A DNA stretch of 64,000 nucleotides. Source: Arenibacter sp. F26102 (GTDB lineage Bacteria > Bacteroidota > Bacteroidia > Flavobacteriales > Flavobacteriaceae). Shown here piece by piece: positions 18,410 through 27,914 of the stretch. The translations under genes were made by a program, and so were the position numbers. The stretch covers positions 248,001 to 312,000 of the forward strand of contig NZ_JALKBC010000001.1 of the NCBI RefSeq assembly GCF_023015865.1. Direction: 5' to 3'. The notes beneath the pieces are model-generated. The model ran no database searches. It was not told the DNA's origin and was given only the letters and a program-made list of their open reading frames with translations. Each line of letters starts with the position of its first letter. The stretch's first letter is position 1.

Positions 18410-19975
18410 ATGAATATCAGGAAAAACCTTGGGTTGCTAAGCTTGTTTTTGTCCTTTTTCTACTTGACTCAAGCACAGGAAATGCCTGTGAAATATAGTT
18501 TTGGAGAAAAATATAACGATAGGTACAAATATTCCAATTTGTTGGAAATTTCAGATGACGGTATGGGAGGTACTCTTTTGGTACGCTCCTATTACACTGG
18601 AATAATTTTAAAACCTAGGGGCTATTATATTGAGCATTACAATAAGGATTTAGAGCTGGTTGCAGAGTATAATTACAAGATAAAGGGGCTCGATTTTGTA
18701 AATGCCTTTGTTAAGAACGGACAACTGAATATACTTTTGTTGGAATACAATCTTGGTAAGGGGTCTTATGATTATGTTGTACATAGAAGTCCGATTAGTA
18801 GTTTTAATTTTACCGAGGAGACCATTCTTTCCATCTCTTCCCAGGAAGTAGCCGAGCCTTTGGACCATAACTACTACAAGAGGAATTTTTCATCAGGTTT
18901 TACTACCACCACCTTTTTTAACGAGGACAAATCTGCATTTGCCATTAGTACCCATTTTAAAAAGGGAAGGGATGAAAAGCATTTTGTATATCTCTTCAAT
19001 AGTAGTCTGAACAAGCTTATGGAGTACGATTTCTCCGAACAGATAGAAGAAAAGAACTATGCTTTTGAAAACATGGTTACATCTAAAGATTTAAGTCAGT
19101 TATATCTTGTGGGTAAGGCCTATTATAAAAAGAAACGATTTGCTGCCACAGATCGCAAATTTCAATATGAATTGCTAAAGGTGACCAAAAACGGGGCCGG
19201 GATACAGACTTTTGACGACCCTGGAAAATTTTCTGAAGCTTTAAAGCCTATAATTGCGAATGGTAAATTGATCTGTGTCGGATTTTATGCAGATCGAAAG
19301 GATAATAGATATAATGGCTTGGCCTATTTTGAACTCGACAGAAACTCTCTGGTCCTTAATGCTAAAAAATACAATCCGTTTTCACAACAATTTATGGCAG
19401 ATAAATTTGGTAGGGACGGGGATTTAGAGATTAAGAATTTAGTCTTTAAGGATGTTAGTGTAACCAAGGATAACTCCATTCTATTTAATGCGGAAGAGTA
19501 TTTTGTTACCTCCAGTGTACAACAAGACCCAACTGGTTCCAGGGTAAAAATTGAAAGGTTTCACTACAATGATATTGTAAGTGCCAAATTAAATGCAGAG
19601 GGAGATATTATTTGGGCCAGAAATATTAACAAATCGGAGGTTACCCAAGGTGATGGAGCCTATGCTTCCTATAGTTCCTGTGCTAGGGGCGATAATACCT
19701 ATTATGTAATCAGCACCGCTTCTGAAAATCCACAATTGTTAAGTGGTGAAAGGCTAATTTTTAGGCAGGGCCTTAGCCGTAATAGAAATGTTTTCATGAT
19801 TAGGTTGGACAATGATGGTAAGATCAGTTATGAGAAGGTTATCGATGACAATGAAGCCAGACTCCCTTTAATGGTCTCTATGCCTTTAATTGATAGGGAG
19901 AATAGCCGAATGCTCTACTATGCCAAAAGAGGTTCCAAAAAGCAATTGGTGAGCGTAGAAATTAATACTCCATAA
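18410..19975 (+). CDS. Exported protein of unknown function
   Basis: I do not recognise a family in this 521-residue protein. It starts with a signal peptide (NLGLLSLFLSFFYLTQAQ), so it is exported. The rest is rich in beta-strand-like segments with repeated Y-x-L/V patterns and short Asp/Asn turns (ISDDGMGG, LDNDGKISY). This resembles a beta-propeller or sandwich. There are no membrane helices after the signal and no catalytic motif. It follows the enoyl-CoA hydratase by 22 bp and may be co-transcribed with it. Confidence 0.65.
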   Translation: MNIRKNLGLLSLFLSFFYLTQAQEMPVKYSFGEKYNDRYKYSNLLEISDDGMGGTLLVRSYYTGIILKPRGYYIEHYNKDLELVAEYNYKIKGLDFVNAFVKNGQLNILLLEYNLGKGSYDYVVHRSPISSFNFTEETILSISSQEVAEPLDHNYYKRNFSSGFTTTTFFNEDKSAFAISTHFKKGRDEKHFVYLFNSSLNKLMEYDFSEQIEEKNYAFENMVTSKDLSQLYLVGKAYYKKKRFAATDRKFQYELLKVTKNGAGIQTFDDPGKFSEALKPIIANGKLICVGFYADRKDNRYNGLAYFELDRNSLVLNAKKYNPFSQQFMADKFGRDGDLEIKNLVFKDVSVTKDNSILFNAEEYFVTSSVQQDPTGSRVKIERFHYNDIVSAKLNAEGDIIWARNINKSEVTQGDGAYASYSSCARGDNTYYVISTASENPQLLSGERLIFRQGLSRNRNVFMIRLDNDGKISYEKVIDDNEARLPLMVSMPLIDRENSRMLYYAKRGSKKQLVSVEINTP

Positions 19976-20103
19976 ACCGTAATTTTATTTAAAGGTTTTT
20001 GTCTGTAATGATTAATAGGGTACTCTGTCCTGTTTAATTAATTAACATATCCACCACCACTTTATTTGGATAAATTCCATATTTTTGGATTAAATCCATT
20101 ATA

Positions 20104-21177
20104 TTGAAATCTAATAATTATATAAAAGGTCGTGGTGCCCAACATAATTCCAACAATAGATTTGCCCAATTTTCCAATGAATTAAGGGCCGATTTTTTGG
20201 AGTTTTGTCGCTTGGAGGGGGAAACTGCGGACCATAACAAAACACAGTACCTTCCCATCTTTCCAAAATCTATCGTTAATAAGGTCAATAGTCCTGACGT
20301 AGGTATGAGCTTTTCCTTGAATCCATACCAAGGCTGTGAGCACGGTTGCATTTATTGTTATGCAAGGAATACTCATGAGTACTGGGGTTATAGCGCCGGA
20401 CTCGATTTTGAACGAAAAATTCTAGTAAAAAAGGATGCTCCGGCCTTATTGGAGGCCAAATTGAAAAGTAAAAATTGGAAGGCAGCTACCATTGTACTTT
20501 CTGGGAATACGGATTGCTATCAACCTGCAGAACATTAATTTAAAATTACTAGGGCTTGTCTGGAGGTTTTTCTAAGATACCGTCATCCGGTAGGCATAAT
20601 TACTAAGAATTCATTGGTATTAAGAGATTTGGATATTCTGACTCAATTGGCATCGGATAATTTGATCGGGGTAAATATTTCCGTAACCTCTTTATCCGAA
20701 GAAACCAGGCGTATATTGGAACCAAGGACTACAACCATTAAAAAGAGACTGGAGACCATTAGAATATTATCTGAAAATAATATTCCGGTAAATGCTATGT
20801 TGGCCCCAATTATTCCAGGTATAAACAGTCATGAAATACTTAATTTGGCCCAGGCGGTATCAGATAACGGGGCCCTTTCCTTTGGGTTTACCGTGGTTAG
20901 GCTGAATGGGGCCATAGGCCAAATATTTGAGGATTGGATAAAAAAGACCCTACCTGACAGGGCCAATAAAGTACTGCAGCAGATAGCGGACTGCCTTGGG
21001 GGAACCTTAAATGATAGTCGCTTTGGAATTCGTAACAGGGGTGAAGGTAAAATTGCACAGCAAATTAAGGATTTGGCCCATTTGGCGCGACAAAAATATT
21101 TTAAGGATAAAACCTTTCCCAAACTTAATACGGAGCTTTATGAATCCTACAAGGGAGGTCAGTTGAAGTTATTTTAG
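20104..21177 (+). pseudogene. PA0069-family radical SAM gene interrupted by one in-frame stop
   Basis: Two ORFs in the same frame, 20104-20538 and from 20539 on, make one SplB-like radical SAM protein of about 357 residues, separated only by TAA at 20536-20538. The first part carries the cluster motif GCEHGCIYCYA (Cys78, Cys82, Cys85, CxxxCxxC) and ends SGNTDCYQPAEH. Translation after the stop continues FKITRACLEVFLRYRHPVGI, the expected next block, with no shift. From memory of the family, intact proteins read PAERK here, so two adjacent codons differ (CAT TAA instead of Arg-Lys). The start is a TTG. It is a recent pseudogene, a readthrough gene or a sequence error. Confidence 0.8.
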
Positions 21178-21286
21178 CACAGGGTTTTTCTTAATCTGGG
21201 AGCAGGTATTGGATACAGGGTTATGTATAGACCAATGGCCTATAGACGGAAAATAAAATTATACTGAAAGGTATTCACTCTCGTTC

Positions 21287-21943
21287 TTAGGCATTTCCAT
21301 TCCATTCCTTATAGAATTGCTCCAAATAATCCAACATAAATTGATGCCTTTTTTCCGCCAGTTTCTTGCCGGATTTGGTATTCATTTTATCCTTTAGAAG
21401 CAGAAGTTTTTCATAAAAATGGTTTATGGTGGGTGCGTCGGACTTTTTGTACTCCTCCTTGGTCATCTGTAGGTTCGGGGCAATTTCCGGGTTGTATAGT
21501 TCCCTATTCTTAAACCCGCCATAGTTAAAGGCGCGGGCAATTCCAATTGCGCCAATGGCATCCAAACGGTCGGCATCCTGCACCACATCGAGTTCTTTGG
21601 AAGTAAATGACTTTTTGGAATCCAAAGTGGATTTAAAAGAAATGTTTTCAATAATTTTTACCACATGGTCCAATACCTTTTTCTCTATATTTAAAGAAGT
21701 TAAAAATTCGGCGGCCATTTTAGGGCCTACGGTTTCATCCCCGGCATTGAACTTGGCATCGGCAATATCATGTAAAAGAGCTCCTAAACTAACAACAAGC
21801 ACATCTACCTTTTCGTCCTTGGCTATGAGAAGTGTGTTCTTAAAAACGCGTTGGATATGAAACCAATCGTGTCCTCCTTCTGCTCCCTTCAGCGTTTCTT
21901 TCACAAAGGTTATAGTTTCTTCTATGATCTGTGTGTTGGTCAT
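21287..21943 (-). CDS. HD domain phosphohydrolase
   Basis: The 218-residue cytoplasmic protein has the metal-binding HD signature. The first His is in GHDWFHIQRV, the HD pair in GALLHDIADAKF, and the distal Asp in VQDADRLDAIGAIGIAR. The arrangement matches the YedJ/PgpH-like stand-alone HD hydrolases, which cleave phosphate esters or nucleotides. The substrate is unknown. The gene overlaps the plsC stop by four bases (ATGA), so the two are translated together. Confidence 0.85.
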   Translation of the reverse strand: MTNTQIIEETITFVKETLKGAEGGHDWFHIQRVFKNTLLIAKDEKVDVLVVSLGALLHDIADAKFNAGDETVGPKMAAEFLTSLNIEKKVLDHVVKIIENISFKSTLDSKKSFTSKELDVVQDADRLDAIGAIGIARAFNYGGFKNRELYNPEIAPNLQMTKEEYKKSDAPTINHFYEKLLLLKDKMNTKSGKKLAEKRHQFMLDYLEQFYKEWNGNA

Positions 21944-22677
21944 GCAGATGGAATTATGGCCTGGGTTATGGTTTTTTCAACCTTTTCAATGAGTAATTCC
22001 ACATCTCCGTTATTTTGCAATGGTTTGTGCACATCGAAAGTAATGTGGTTGCAGAGTCCATAGGGGAATTTGCCATATTTCAGCATTTTCCAGGAATTGT
22101 TGATGCTAATAGGGATTATTATCGCAGAGGGTGCTTTTTTTAACAGCACCTTTAAACCCGTTAAATGGAATTTTTTGGGTTGGCCCGTTTTACTTCTCGT
22201 ACCCTCGGGGAATATTACGGCCGAGCGTTTATGCTTTTCAATATAACTCCCCAACTTTGCTATTTCGGTTAAGGACTGTCTACTGTCCTTTCTGTTTATT
22301 AGCACAGAACCACCATGCCTTAGATTATAGGAAACACTAGGGATGCCCTTACCCAGTTCCTTTTTACTGACGAACTTGGGGTGATGTTTCCTCATGAACC
22401 AAATAATGGGAGGAATATCATGCATGCTTTGATGGTTGAGCACTATAATAGCTGGCCGATCTGTTGGTATATCTTGAAGATTTTTAATCGTGTAACGGGT
22501 GCCTAGAATATGGGTGCACCGTAAAAGGGTTAGGTTCAATAGGGCCACGCTCATTCTGTGGGCGTTATAACCAAACCAATTAAAGCAGACCCATTGAATG
22601 GGATGGAAAAGGAGCAAGGTAAGCCCAAATAATATAAGGTAAAGGGCCGACAAGGGAAATGCCAATACTTTTTGCAT
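21940..22677 (-). CDS. 1-acyl-sn-glycerol-3-phosphate acyltransferase (PlsC family)
   Basis: A 245-residue protein with two N-terminal hydrophobic segments. It has the acyltransferase motifs NHQSMHDIPP (HX4D catalytic box) and VIFPEGTRSKTG (substrate-binding box III). It acylates lysophosphatidate to phosphatidate at the inner membrane. The start is ATG 22677 (MQKVLAF). An ATG fourteen codons upstream at 22719 lies just beyond the terminator hairpin of the preceding gene, so a message starting there would carry that hairpin inside its coding region. It is the first gene of a two-gene unit with the HD hydrolase. Confidence 0.88.
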   Translation of the reverse strand: MQKVLAFPLSALYLILFGLTLLLFHPIQWVCFNWFGYNAHRMSVALLNLTLLRCTHILGTRYTIKNLQDIPTDRPAIIVLNHQSMHDIPPIIWFMRKHHPKFVSKKELGKGIPSVSYNLRHGGSVLINRKDSRQSLTEIAKLGSYIEKHKRSAVIFPEGTRSKTGQPKKFHLTGLKVLLKKAPSAIIIPISINNSWKMLKYGKFPYGLCNHITFDVHKPLQNNGDVELLIEKVEKTITQAIIPSA

Positions 22678-22691
22678 GTTACAAAAATAAA

Positions 22692-22716
22692 AAACCGCTC
22701 TATTACAAAGCGGTTT
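22692..22716 (-). terminator. Rho-independent terminator after the bacilliredoxin gene
   Basis: An 8-bp stem (AAACCGCT at 22692-22699 with AGCGGTTT at 22709-22716) has a 9-nt loop. On the minus strand it is followed by a run of T (TTTTATTTTTG). Confidence 0.8.
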
Positions 22717-22757
22717 CATTCAAGAATATTTCCAAATATTAATGAGGTCTCAGTTCA

Positions 22758-23168
22758 TTAACAGAATTCGTTGTAGGCTTCCATTAAATTTTCTGCAATA
22801 ACTTCTGCAGGTCTGCCTTCTATATGGTGACGTTCTATCATGTGTACCAATTCACCATCCTTAAACAGGGCCATGCTTGGGGAAGACGGGGGAAAAGGAA
22901 TCATTGCACTCCTTGCCGCGTCAACGGCTTCAGTATCCACACCGGCAAATACAGTTACCAAATGATTTGGTTTTTTAGGGTTTTGTAGGCTCATTTTGGC
23001 TGCTGGTCTGGCATTGGCAGCAGCACAACCGCAAACCGAGTTAACCACAACCAAAGTAGTTCCTTTTTTACTTATGGCACTTTCAACCGCATCGGCTGTA
23101 TATAATTCTTCAAAACCGGCAACTGCCAAGTCTTGTCTCATAGGTTTTACTAATTCCGCAGGATACAT
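22758..23168 (-). CDS. BrxA/BrxB family bacilliredoxin
   Basis: The 136-residue protein starts MYPAELVKPMRQDLA, the classic opening of the YphP/YqiW family. The redox motif is CGC in VNSVCGCAAANARP, and MIPFPPSSPSMALF follows. Bacilliredoxins remove bacillithiol from S-thiolated proteins. In Bacteroidota they are widespread and probably act on low-molecular-weight thiol adducts or as disulphide isomerases. The start is ATG 23168, sixteen codons inside the longest frame, because conservation begins there. It is a single gene with its own terminator. Confidence 0.9.
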   Translation of the reverse strand: MYPAELVKPMRQDLAVAGFEELYTADAVESAISKKGTTLVVVNSVCGCAAANARPAAKMSLQNPKKPNHLVTVFAGVDTEAVDAARSAMIPFPPSSPSMALFKDGELVHMIERHHIEGRPAEVIAENLMEAYNEFC

Positions 23169-23279
23169 AGTATTATATTTTATTCGATTATTAATAAAGT
23201 TTTCAAAGATAACCATTTTGAAGCATACTAATGAAATACCTTAACTTTTCATTAGACCTTCTTTTGTACCGTAAAATTA

Positions 23280-23287
23280 TATCTTTG
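23280..23287 (+). promoter_or_regulatory. TAnnTTTG -7 element for the TerB-DnaJ gene
   Basis: TATCTTTG lies 18 nt before the ATG at 23306. Its position rules out the longer frame beginning at 23231. Confidence 0.5.
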
Positions 23288-23305
23288 CCAAAATTTGGAT
23301 ATAAG

Positions 23306-24043
23306 ATGATTAAATGGTTTGCCGCAATATTAGGATATTACACCTTTAGGTTTCCAGGGGCTATTCTAGGATTTATAATTGGTAGTTTTTTCGATAACCT
23401 AAGAAGCTCGGGCGGTGGAGGTGCGAGGTCTATTTTTAAGGATATTACCCAACAAAATGTATCTCCAGCCGATTTTGAGATTAATCTGCTTTCCCTTTGT
23501 TCCATTGTCATAAAATCGGATGGATCCGTTAGCCAGACGGAGATGGATTATGTAAGGCGATATTTTGTGAGCACCTATGGCAAGGACAAGGCCAATGCTA
23601 TTTTTAGGACCTTTAATGAGGTTGTTAAAAAAAGGGAGGTGTCCGCAGAACGTATATGCAGTTATCTAAATCAACGAACCAGATATGAGGTTAGGCTTCA
23701 ATTATTACATTTTTTGTTCGGTATCGCCCAGGCTGATGGGACCTTGCGCCCGGCAGAAATTGATAAAATTTCGGAAATAGCAGGGTATTTTAGGGTTAGT
23801 CAGATCGATTTTGAAAGTATTAAGGCTATGTTTATCAAATCGGCTGATAATGCCTATAAAATTTTGGAAATTGAAAAATCGGTGTCGGACGAGGAGGTTA
23901 AGAAAGCCTACAGGACCATGGCTAAAAAGTATCATCCCGATAGGGTGAACACGGAAAACGAAGCTATTAAGAAAGGGGCTGAGGAAAAATTTAAAGAGGT
24001 TCAGAAGGCATATGAAACTATTCAGCATGAGAGGGGTCTTTAA
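23306..24043 (+). CDS. TerB-DnaJ domain protein (DjlA-like membrane co-chaperone)
   Basis: The 245-residue protein begins with a Gly-rich hydrophobic segment (residues 4-30, [16 protein letters not shown]), a likely membrane anchor. A short Gly/Ser linker follows. A TerB-like helical domain covers residues about 55-165 ([35 protein letters not shown]). A C-terminal J domain holds the HPD motif in [10 protein letters not shown]. The order anchor, TerB, J domain is that of DjlA, which recruits DnaK to the inner membrane. The start was chosen from the DjlA-like N-terminus and the -7 element upstream. Confidence 0.88.
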   Translation: MIKWFAAILGYYTFRFPGAILGFIIGSFFDNLRSSGGGGARSIFKDITQQNVSPADFEINLLSLCSIVIKSDGSVSQTEMDYVRRYFVSTYGKDKANAIFRTFNEVVKKREVSAERICSYLNQRTRYEVRLQLLHFLFGIAQADGTLRPAEIDKISEIAGYFRVSQIDFESIKAMFIKSADNAYKILEIEKSVSDEEVKKAYRTMAKKYHPDRVNTENEAIKKGAEEKFKEVQKAYETIQHERGL

Positions 24044-24089
24044 TAATTTATTACATGGAAAGTAAATATATCTGCATTAATTATTGATT

Positions 24090-24674
24090 ATGGGAGATTT
24101 TGGGTTTTATATTATGTTGGGATTGGAACATGTATTGGATTTGGAAGCCTATGATCATATCTTGTTTTTGGCGGCCCTAACCATACCTTTTACCTTTGTG
24201 GATTGGAAAAAAGTATTGGTGCTTGCCACGGTATTTACAATAGCCCATTGTTTTTCACTTGGTCTTTCTGTATATGAAGTGGTGGTAGTGGATGTAAGTC
24301 TCATTGAATTTTTGATTCCGGTCACCATATTTTTCACAGGTATTTATAATTTAATTGGTTCCAGGAAAACTACCGATCAAAAAAATATGGCTGCTTACTT
24401 AACAGCTACTGGTTTTTTTGGACTCGTTCATGGATTTGGGTTTTCCAATTACTTTAAGATGTTGATGGCTGGGGAAGAGGAGAAAATTTCACCCTTATTG
24501 GGATTTGCGGCCGGGATAGAAATTTCACAAATATTGATTCTACTCGCTGTGCTTTCAGGGAATTACATTGTAAGATCCTTGTTTAAGGTGAAACAACCTT
24601 CTTTTATCCAAATAATGTCGATTATTGTTCTTTTCATCACAATACCTATGTTGATTACAACGTTTCCTTGGTAG
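24090..24674 (+). CDS. HupE/UreJ family membrane protein
   Basis: A 194-residue inner-membrane protein of about six helices. It has LGLEHVLDLEAYDHILFLAA in helix 1, TIAHCFSLGLS, and FGLVHGFGFSNYF. These His-containing motifs match HupE/UreJ proteins, known as nickel permeases near hydrogenase or urease genes. No such enzymes are visible here. In Bacteroidota the family is common as an orphan, and the transported ion is uncertain. The start is ATG 24090 rather than TTG 24084. Confidence 0.82.
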   Translation: MGDFGFYIMLGLEHVLDLEAYDHILFLAALTIPFTFVDWKKVLVLATVFTIAHCFSLGLSVYEVVVVDVSLIEFLIPVTIFFTGIYNLIGSRKTTDQKNMAAYLTATGFFGLVHGFGFSNYFKMLMAGEEEKISPLLGFAAGIEISQILILLAVLSGNYIVRSLFKVKQPSFIQIMSIIVLFITIPMLITTFPW

Positions 24675-24789
24675 AGTTTGGCTAAATCTTAACCTTTCTT
24701 GATTGCGGGAATAGTTGGTAGCGGCTATCTTAGTAATTACAAAATTGATTTAATCCCTATTGGCTAATATTTTCAAAACAAAGTTGCCT

Positions 24790-24797
24790 TACCTTTG
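24790..24797 (+). promoter_or_regulatory. TAnnTTTG -7 element upstream of the dCMP deaminase gene
   Basis: TACCTTTG is a full consensus match 88 nt before the ATG at 24886. A TTG at 24760-24762 is slightly too far (27 nt) for an ideal -33 element. Confidence 0.4.
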
Positions 24798-24885
24798 TGG
24801 AAACAAACCATTGTTAAGGATTAAGAGGGTTCATTTGGCACAATACTCGGAAATGACCCTATGCAGTAGTGGGAAAAATTATTGA

Positions 24886-25320
24886 ATGAAAGAACGTAAA
24901 CAAGAAAAGTACGATAAAGCGTATTTACGTATGGCCAGTGAATGGGGTAAACTCTCTTTTTGCAAGCGCAAACAGGTCGGGGCCATCATTGTAAAGGATA
25001 GGATGATTATTTCTGATGGTTATAATGGAACTCCAACTGGATTTGAAAATATATGTGAGGATGAAGAGGGCTATACCAAATGGTATGTTTTGCATGCCGA
25101 AGCCAATGCCATTTCCAAGGTAGCCTCCTCCACCCAATCCTGTGAGGGTGCTACATTATACATTACATTGTCTCCGTGTAAGGAATGCAGTAAACTAATA
25201 CACCAGTCTGGCATAAAACGTGTGGTATATCAGACAGGCTATAAAGATGACTCCGGGCTGCAATTTCTTGAAAAGGCTGGAGTACAACTTGTTCACCTTC
25301 CTATAATTGTGAATGTGTAA
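24886..25320 (+). CDS. dCMP deaminase family protein
   Basis: A 144-residue zinc-dependent deaminase. The catalytic motifs are HAEANA (zinc His and proton-shuttle Glu) and SPCKECSKLI (two zinc Cys). DGYNGTPTGFENICE upstream is typical of the ComEB/dCMP deaminase group, which converts dCMP to dUMP for dTMP synthesis. It is cytoplasmic and of normal length. It precedes the S41 protease gene by 16 bp and probably shares its transcript. Confidence 0.9.
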   Translation: MKERKQEKYDKAYLRMASEWGKLSFCKRKQVGAIIVKDRMIISDGYNGTPTGFENICEDEEGYTKWYVLHAEANAISKVASSTQSCEGATLYITLSPCKECSKLIHQSGIKRVVYQTGYKDDSGLQFLEKAGVQLVHLPIIVNV

Positions 25321-25336
25321 AATGCTAATTTGAATC

Positions 25337-26962
25337 ATGAAGAAAATAAACACCTACATATGGCCCACTGTAATAGCCCTGGCAATTGCCATGGGAATAT
25401 TTGTTGGTGGAAAATTGAACTTTAATGATTCTCCAGAGAAACTTTTCACAACCAATTCTAAAAAGGACAAGCTCAATAGACTTATAGATTATATAGATTA
25501 TGAATACGTGGATGAGATAAATACGGATAGCATAGTAGATGTTACCGTTAACAATATTCTTGAAAAATTGGATCCACATTCAGTGTATATCCCTAAACAG
25601 GAAATGGATAAAGTTTCCGAAAATATGAAAGGGGATTTTGTTGGGATAGGGGTTAATTTCTATATGTACAAGGATACTATTTCCGTGATCAGAACTGTAG
25701 TGGACGGACCAAGTTTTCTTCAAGGCCTACTGCCTGGAGACCGGATATTAATGGCCGATAATGATACTTTATATGGGGAGAATATTCCCAATAATTTGGT
25801 CGTGGAAAAACTTAAGGGGAAAAAGGGATCTCCTGTTAAGCTACAGGTATATAGGAAGGATGATAAAACCACATTCAGTGTAAATATAAAAAGAGATGTT
25901 GTTCCCATAAAAAGTGTAGAGGCTTATTATATGCTTACCAAGGATATGGGTTATATTAAGGTAAATCGTTTTGCCGAATCTACCTATAAAGAGTTTAGAA
26001 CGGCCCTTAGAAAGTTGGAAGCACAAGGAGCTAGGAAATTAACCTTGGACCTAAGGGATAACCCTGGAGGTTATTTGGGCATTGCCGAACAGATGGCGGA
26101 CGAATTTCTCACAGATGGTAAATTGATTTTATTTACTAAAAACAAAAAGGGCAAGATCGATAAGGTATTTGCTACCAAAAAGGGGGATTTTGAGGATAAA
26201 CCCGTGTATGTTTTAATAAATGAGCGTTCCGCTTCTGCCAGCGAGATCATTGCTGGATCTTTACAGGATAATGATATAGGTACCATAATAGGTCGTAGGT
26301 CTTTTGGCAAGGGCTTGGTGCAGCGTGAAATGGATTTGGGAGACGGCTCCGCGGTGCGATTAACGGTTTCAAGATATTACACCCCAACAGGCCGTTCCAT
26401 TCAGAAATCGTACGACAAGGGGAATAAGGATTATTATCAGAAATTCACCGATCGTTACCATAGCGGCGAACTAATTTCCGTAGATAGTATTAAAGTGGCC
26501 GATTCGTTAAAGTTTAAAACTCCCAAAGGCAAGGTGGTCTATGGAGGAGGTGGTATTATACCAGATGTTTTTGTGCCCATTGGGACCAACGAATCCGAAT
26601 ATTTTGAAAGTATGGAAAGCGTAGGCTTCCTATCCTATTTTGTGTTTGAACATTTGGACGGTAATAGGGCACAGTACAAGGGCTATTCCAAGGAAGAATT
26701 CATCAATAATTTTAGGGTAGATGATATCCTCTTTGAGGTATTTATAGACTATTGCTTGGCCAGAAATATCAAAATGGACTTTTATGCCTTTGAGGAAAAA
26801 ATAAAATTATATATAAAGGCCACCTTGGCAGAGCAATTGTTCGACCCCAATACCTATGCTAAAATAAAAAGCGGGGAAGATGATATGCTGAAAAAGGTTT
26901 TGGAATTGGATAAACCAACCATAAACCAAAAAGAGGCCGATAAAATTGAAGCCAAAAATTAA
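25337..26962 (+). CDS. S41 family carboxy-terminal processing protease
   Basis: A 541-residue envelope protease with an N-terminal membrane anchor or signal segment (residues 7-27). A PDZ domain covers residues about 85-175 (MKGDFVGIGVNFYMYKD, LLPGDRILMADND). The S41 peptidase core follows. The serine nucleophile is in NERSASASEIIAGSLQ and the catalytic lysine in GRRSFGKGLVQ, the Ser-Lys dyad of CtpA/Tsp. A C-terminal helical tail completes it. It trims or degrades periplasmic proteins from their C-termini. Its stop overlaps the end of a minus-strand gene by four bases. Confidence 0.93.
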   Translation: MKKINTYIWPTVIALAIAMGIFVGGKLNFNDSPEKLFTTNSKKDKLNRLIDYIDYEYVDEINTDSIVDVTVNNILEKLDPHSVYIPKQEMDKVSENMKGDFVGIGVNFYMYKDTISVIRTVVDGPSFLQGLLPGDRILMADNDTLYGENIPNNLVVEKLKGKKGSPVKLQVYRKDDKTTFSVNIKRDVVPIKSVEAYYMLTKDMGYIKVNRFAESTYKEFRTALRKLEAQGARKLTLDLRDNPGGYLGIAEQMADEFLTDGKLILFTKNKKGKIDKVFATKKGDFEDKPVYVLINERSASASEIIAGSLQDNDIGTIIGRRSFGKGLVQREMDLGDGSAVRLTVSRYYTPTGRSIQKSYDKGNKDYYQKFTDRYHSGELISVDSIKVADSLKFKTPKGKVVYGGGGIIPDVFVPIGTNESEYFESMESVGFLSYFVFEHLDGNRAQYKGYSKEEFINNFRVDDILFEVFIDYCLARNIKMDFYAFEEKIKLYIKATLAEQLFDPNTYAKIKSGEDDMLKKVLELDKPTINQKEADKIEAKN

Positions 26963-27162
26963 TCTTGTTCTATTTTTTTCTGGATTTTTTTGGAGGTAGT
27001 ATAAATCAATAATAGCGCAATGGCGCATAAGGAAGCCACGATCCCTATTAAGGCTATTATACTATTTCCCTGAAAAGGGTCTTCAAAATCCACTAAAGTT
27101 ACGTTATAGGCTATTAAGGCCAATCCCAATACAATGAGTATTACTATTAATATTTTGTTCAT
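26959..27162 (-). CDS. Small two-helix membrane protein, unknown function
   Basis: A 67-residue protein with two predicted helices (ILIVILIVLGLALIAYNVTL and IIALIGIVASLCAIALLLIY) and a short basic C-terminal tail. I do not recognise a named family. A good ribosome site (AAGAAAGAAGGCGAG just before ATG) supports expression. It lies 21 nt after marC on the same strand and is probably its operon partner. Its end overlaps the convergent protease gene. Confidence 0.65.
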   Translation of the reverse strand: MNKILIVILIVLGLALIAYNVTLVDFEDPFQGNSIIALIGIVASLCAIALLLIYTTSKKIQKKIEQD

Positions 27163-27183
27163 CTCGCCTTCTTTCTTAATTGA

Positions 27184-27762
27184 TTAAAACAACTGGTTGA
27201 TATTTGAGGTAAATAGTTTGACCGCAATGGCCAAAAGTATAACACCAAATATTTTTCGGATCACATTGAGCCCGTTTTTACCCAAAAATTTCTCTATTTT
27301 ACTAGAAGATTTAAGGACAAGGTATACAAAAATAACATTTATTATAATGGCGACAATGATATTCTCTACGTAGTATTCCGCCCTTAAGGAAAGTAGCGTG
27401 GTTACCGTACCGGCACCAGCAATTAAGGGAAAAGCGATTGGAACAATGGAAGCGCTTTCCGGTTGTTCATCGCGATAAAGGGTAATACCCAAAATCATTT
27501 CTATCGCCAAAAAGAAAATTACAAAAGCCCCCGCAACGGCAAATGAGTTGACATCTATTCCTATGAGATTTAGGATTTCTTCTCCCACAAACAAGAAAGC
27601 CACCATAATACAGGCCGAAACAATCGATGCTTTTCCAGATTGTATGTGTCCTACTTTCTTTCTTAGTGTTATGATGATAGGAATACTCCCTATAATATCA
27701 ATTACGGCAAAAAGAACCATACTTGCAGTAACAATTTCCCTAAAATTAAAATTGAATTCCAT
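27184..27762 (-). CDS. MarC family (UPF0056) integral membrane protein
   Basis: A 192-residue protein with six membrane helices. FAVIDIIGSIPIIITLRKKV in helix 1 and FAVAGAFVIFFLAIEMILGI in helix 3 match MarC. IVPIAFPLIAGAGTVTTLLSL contains the conserved P-x-x-x-G-P/A-G segment. The proteins were once linked to multiple antibiotic resistance, but the substrate is unknown. It heads a two-gene unit with the 67-residue membrane protein. Confidence 0.9.
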   Translation of the reverse strand: MEFNFNFREIVTASMVLFAVIDIIGSIPIIITLRKKVGHIQSGKASIVSACIMVAFLFVGEEILNLIGIDVNSFAVAGAFVIFFLAIEMILGITLYRDEQPESASIVPIAFPLIAGAGTVTTLLSLRAEYYVENIIVAIIINVIFVYLVLKSSSKIEKFLGKNGLNVIRKIFGVILLAIAVKLFTSNINQLF

Positions 27763-27889
27763 AGCTTAATAAATATAATCTTAGTCCTTAAGGTGTTTAT
27801 TTTGCCCATTCCTCCTAAGACGCGGCAAATTTACGTTTAATTAGGAGTATTTGGATTTAATTAAGGGAAAATATATCCCCTTAAAGAAT

Positions 27890-27897
27890 TATATTTG
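27890..27897 (+). promoter_or_regulatory. TAnnTTTG -7 element for the DUF3109 gene
   Basis: TATATTTG lies 17 nt upstream of the ATG at 27915. No good -33 TTG is seen. Confidence 0.45.
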
Positions 27898-27914
27898 CTG
27901 CCTAATAAAATAGT

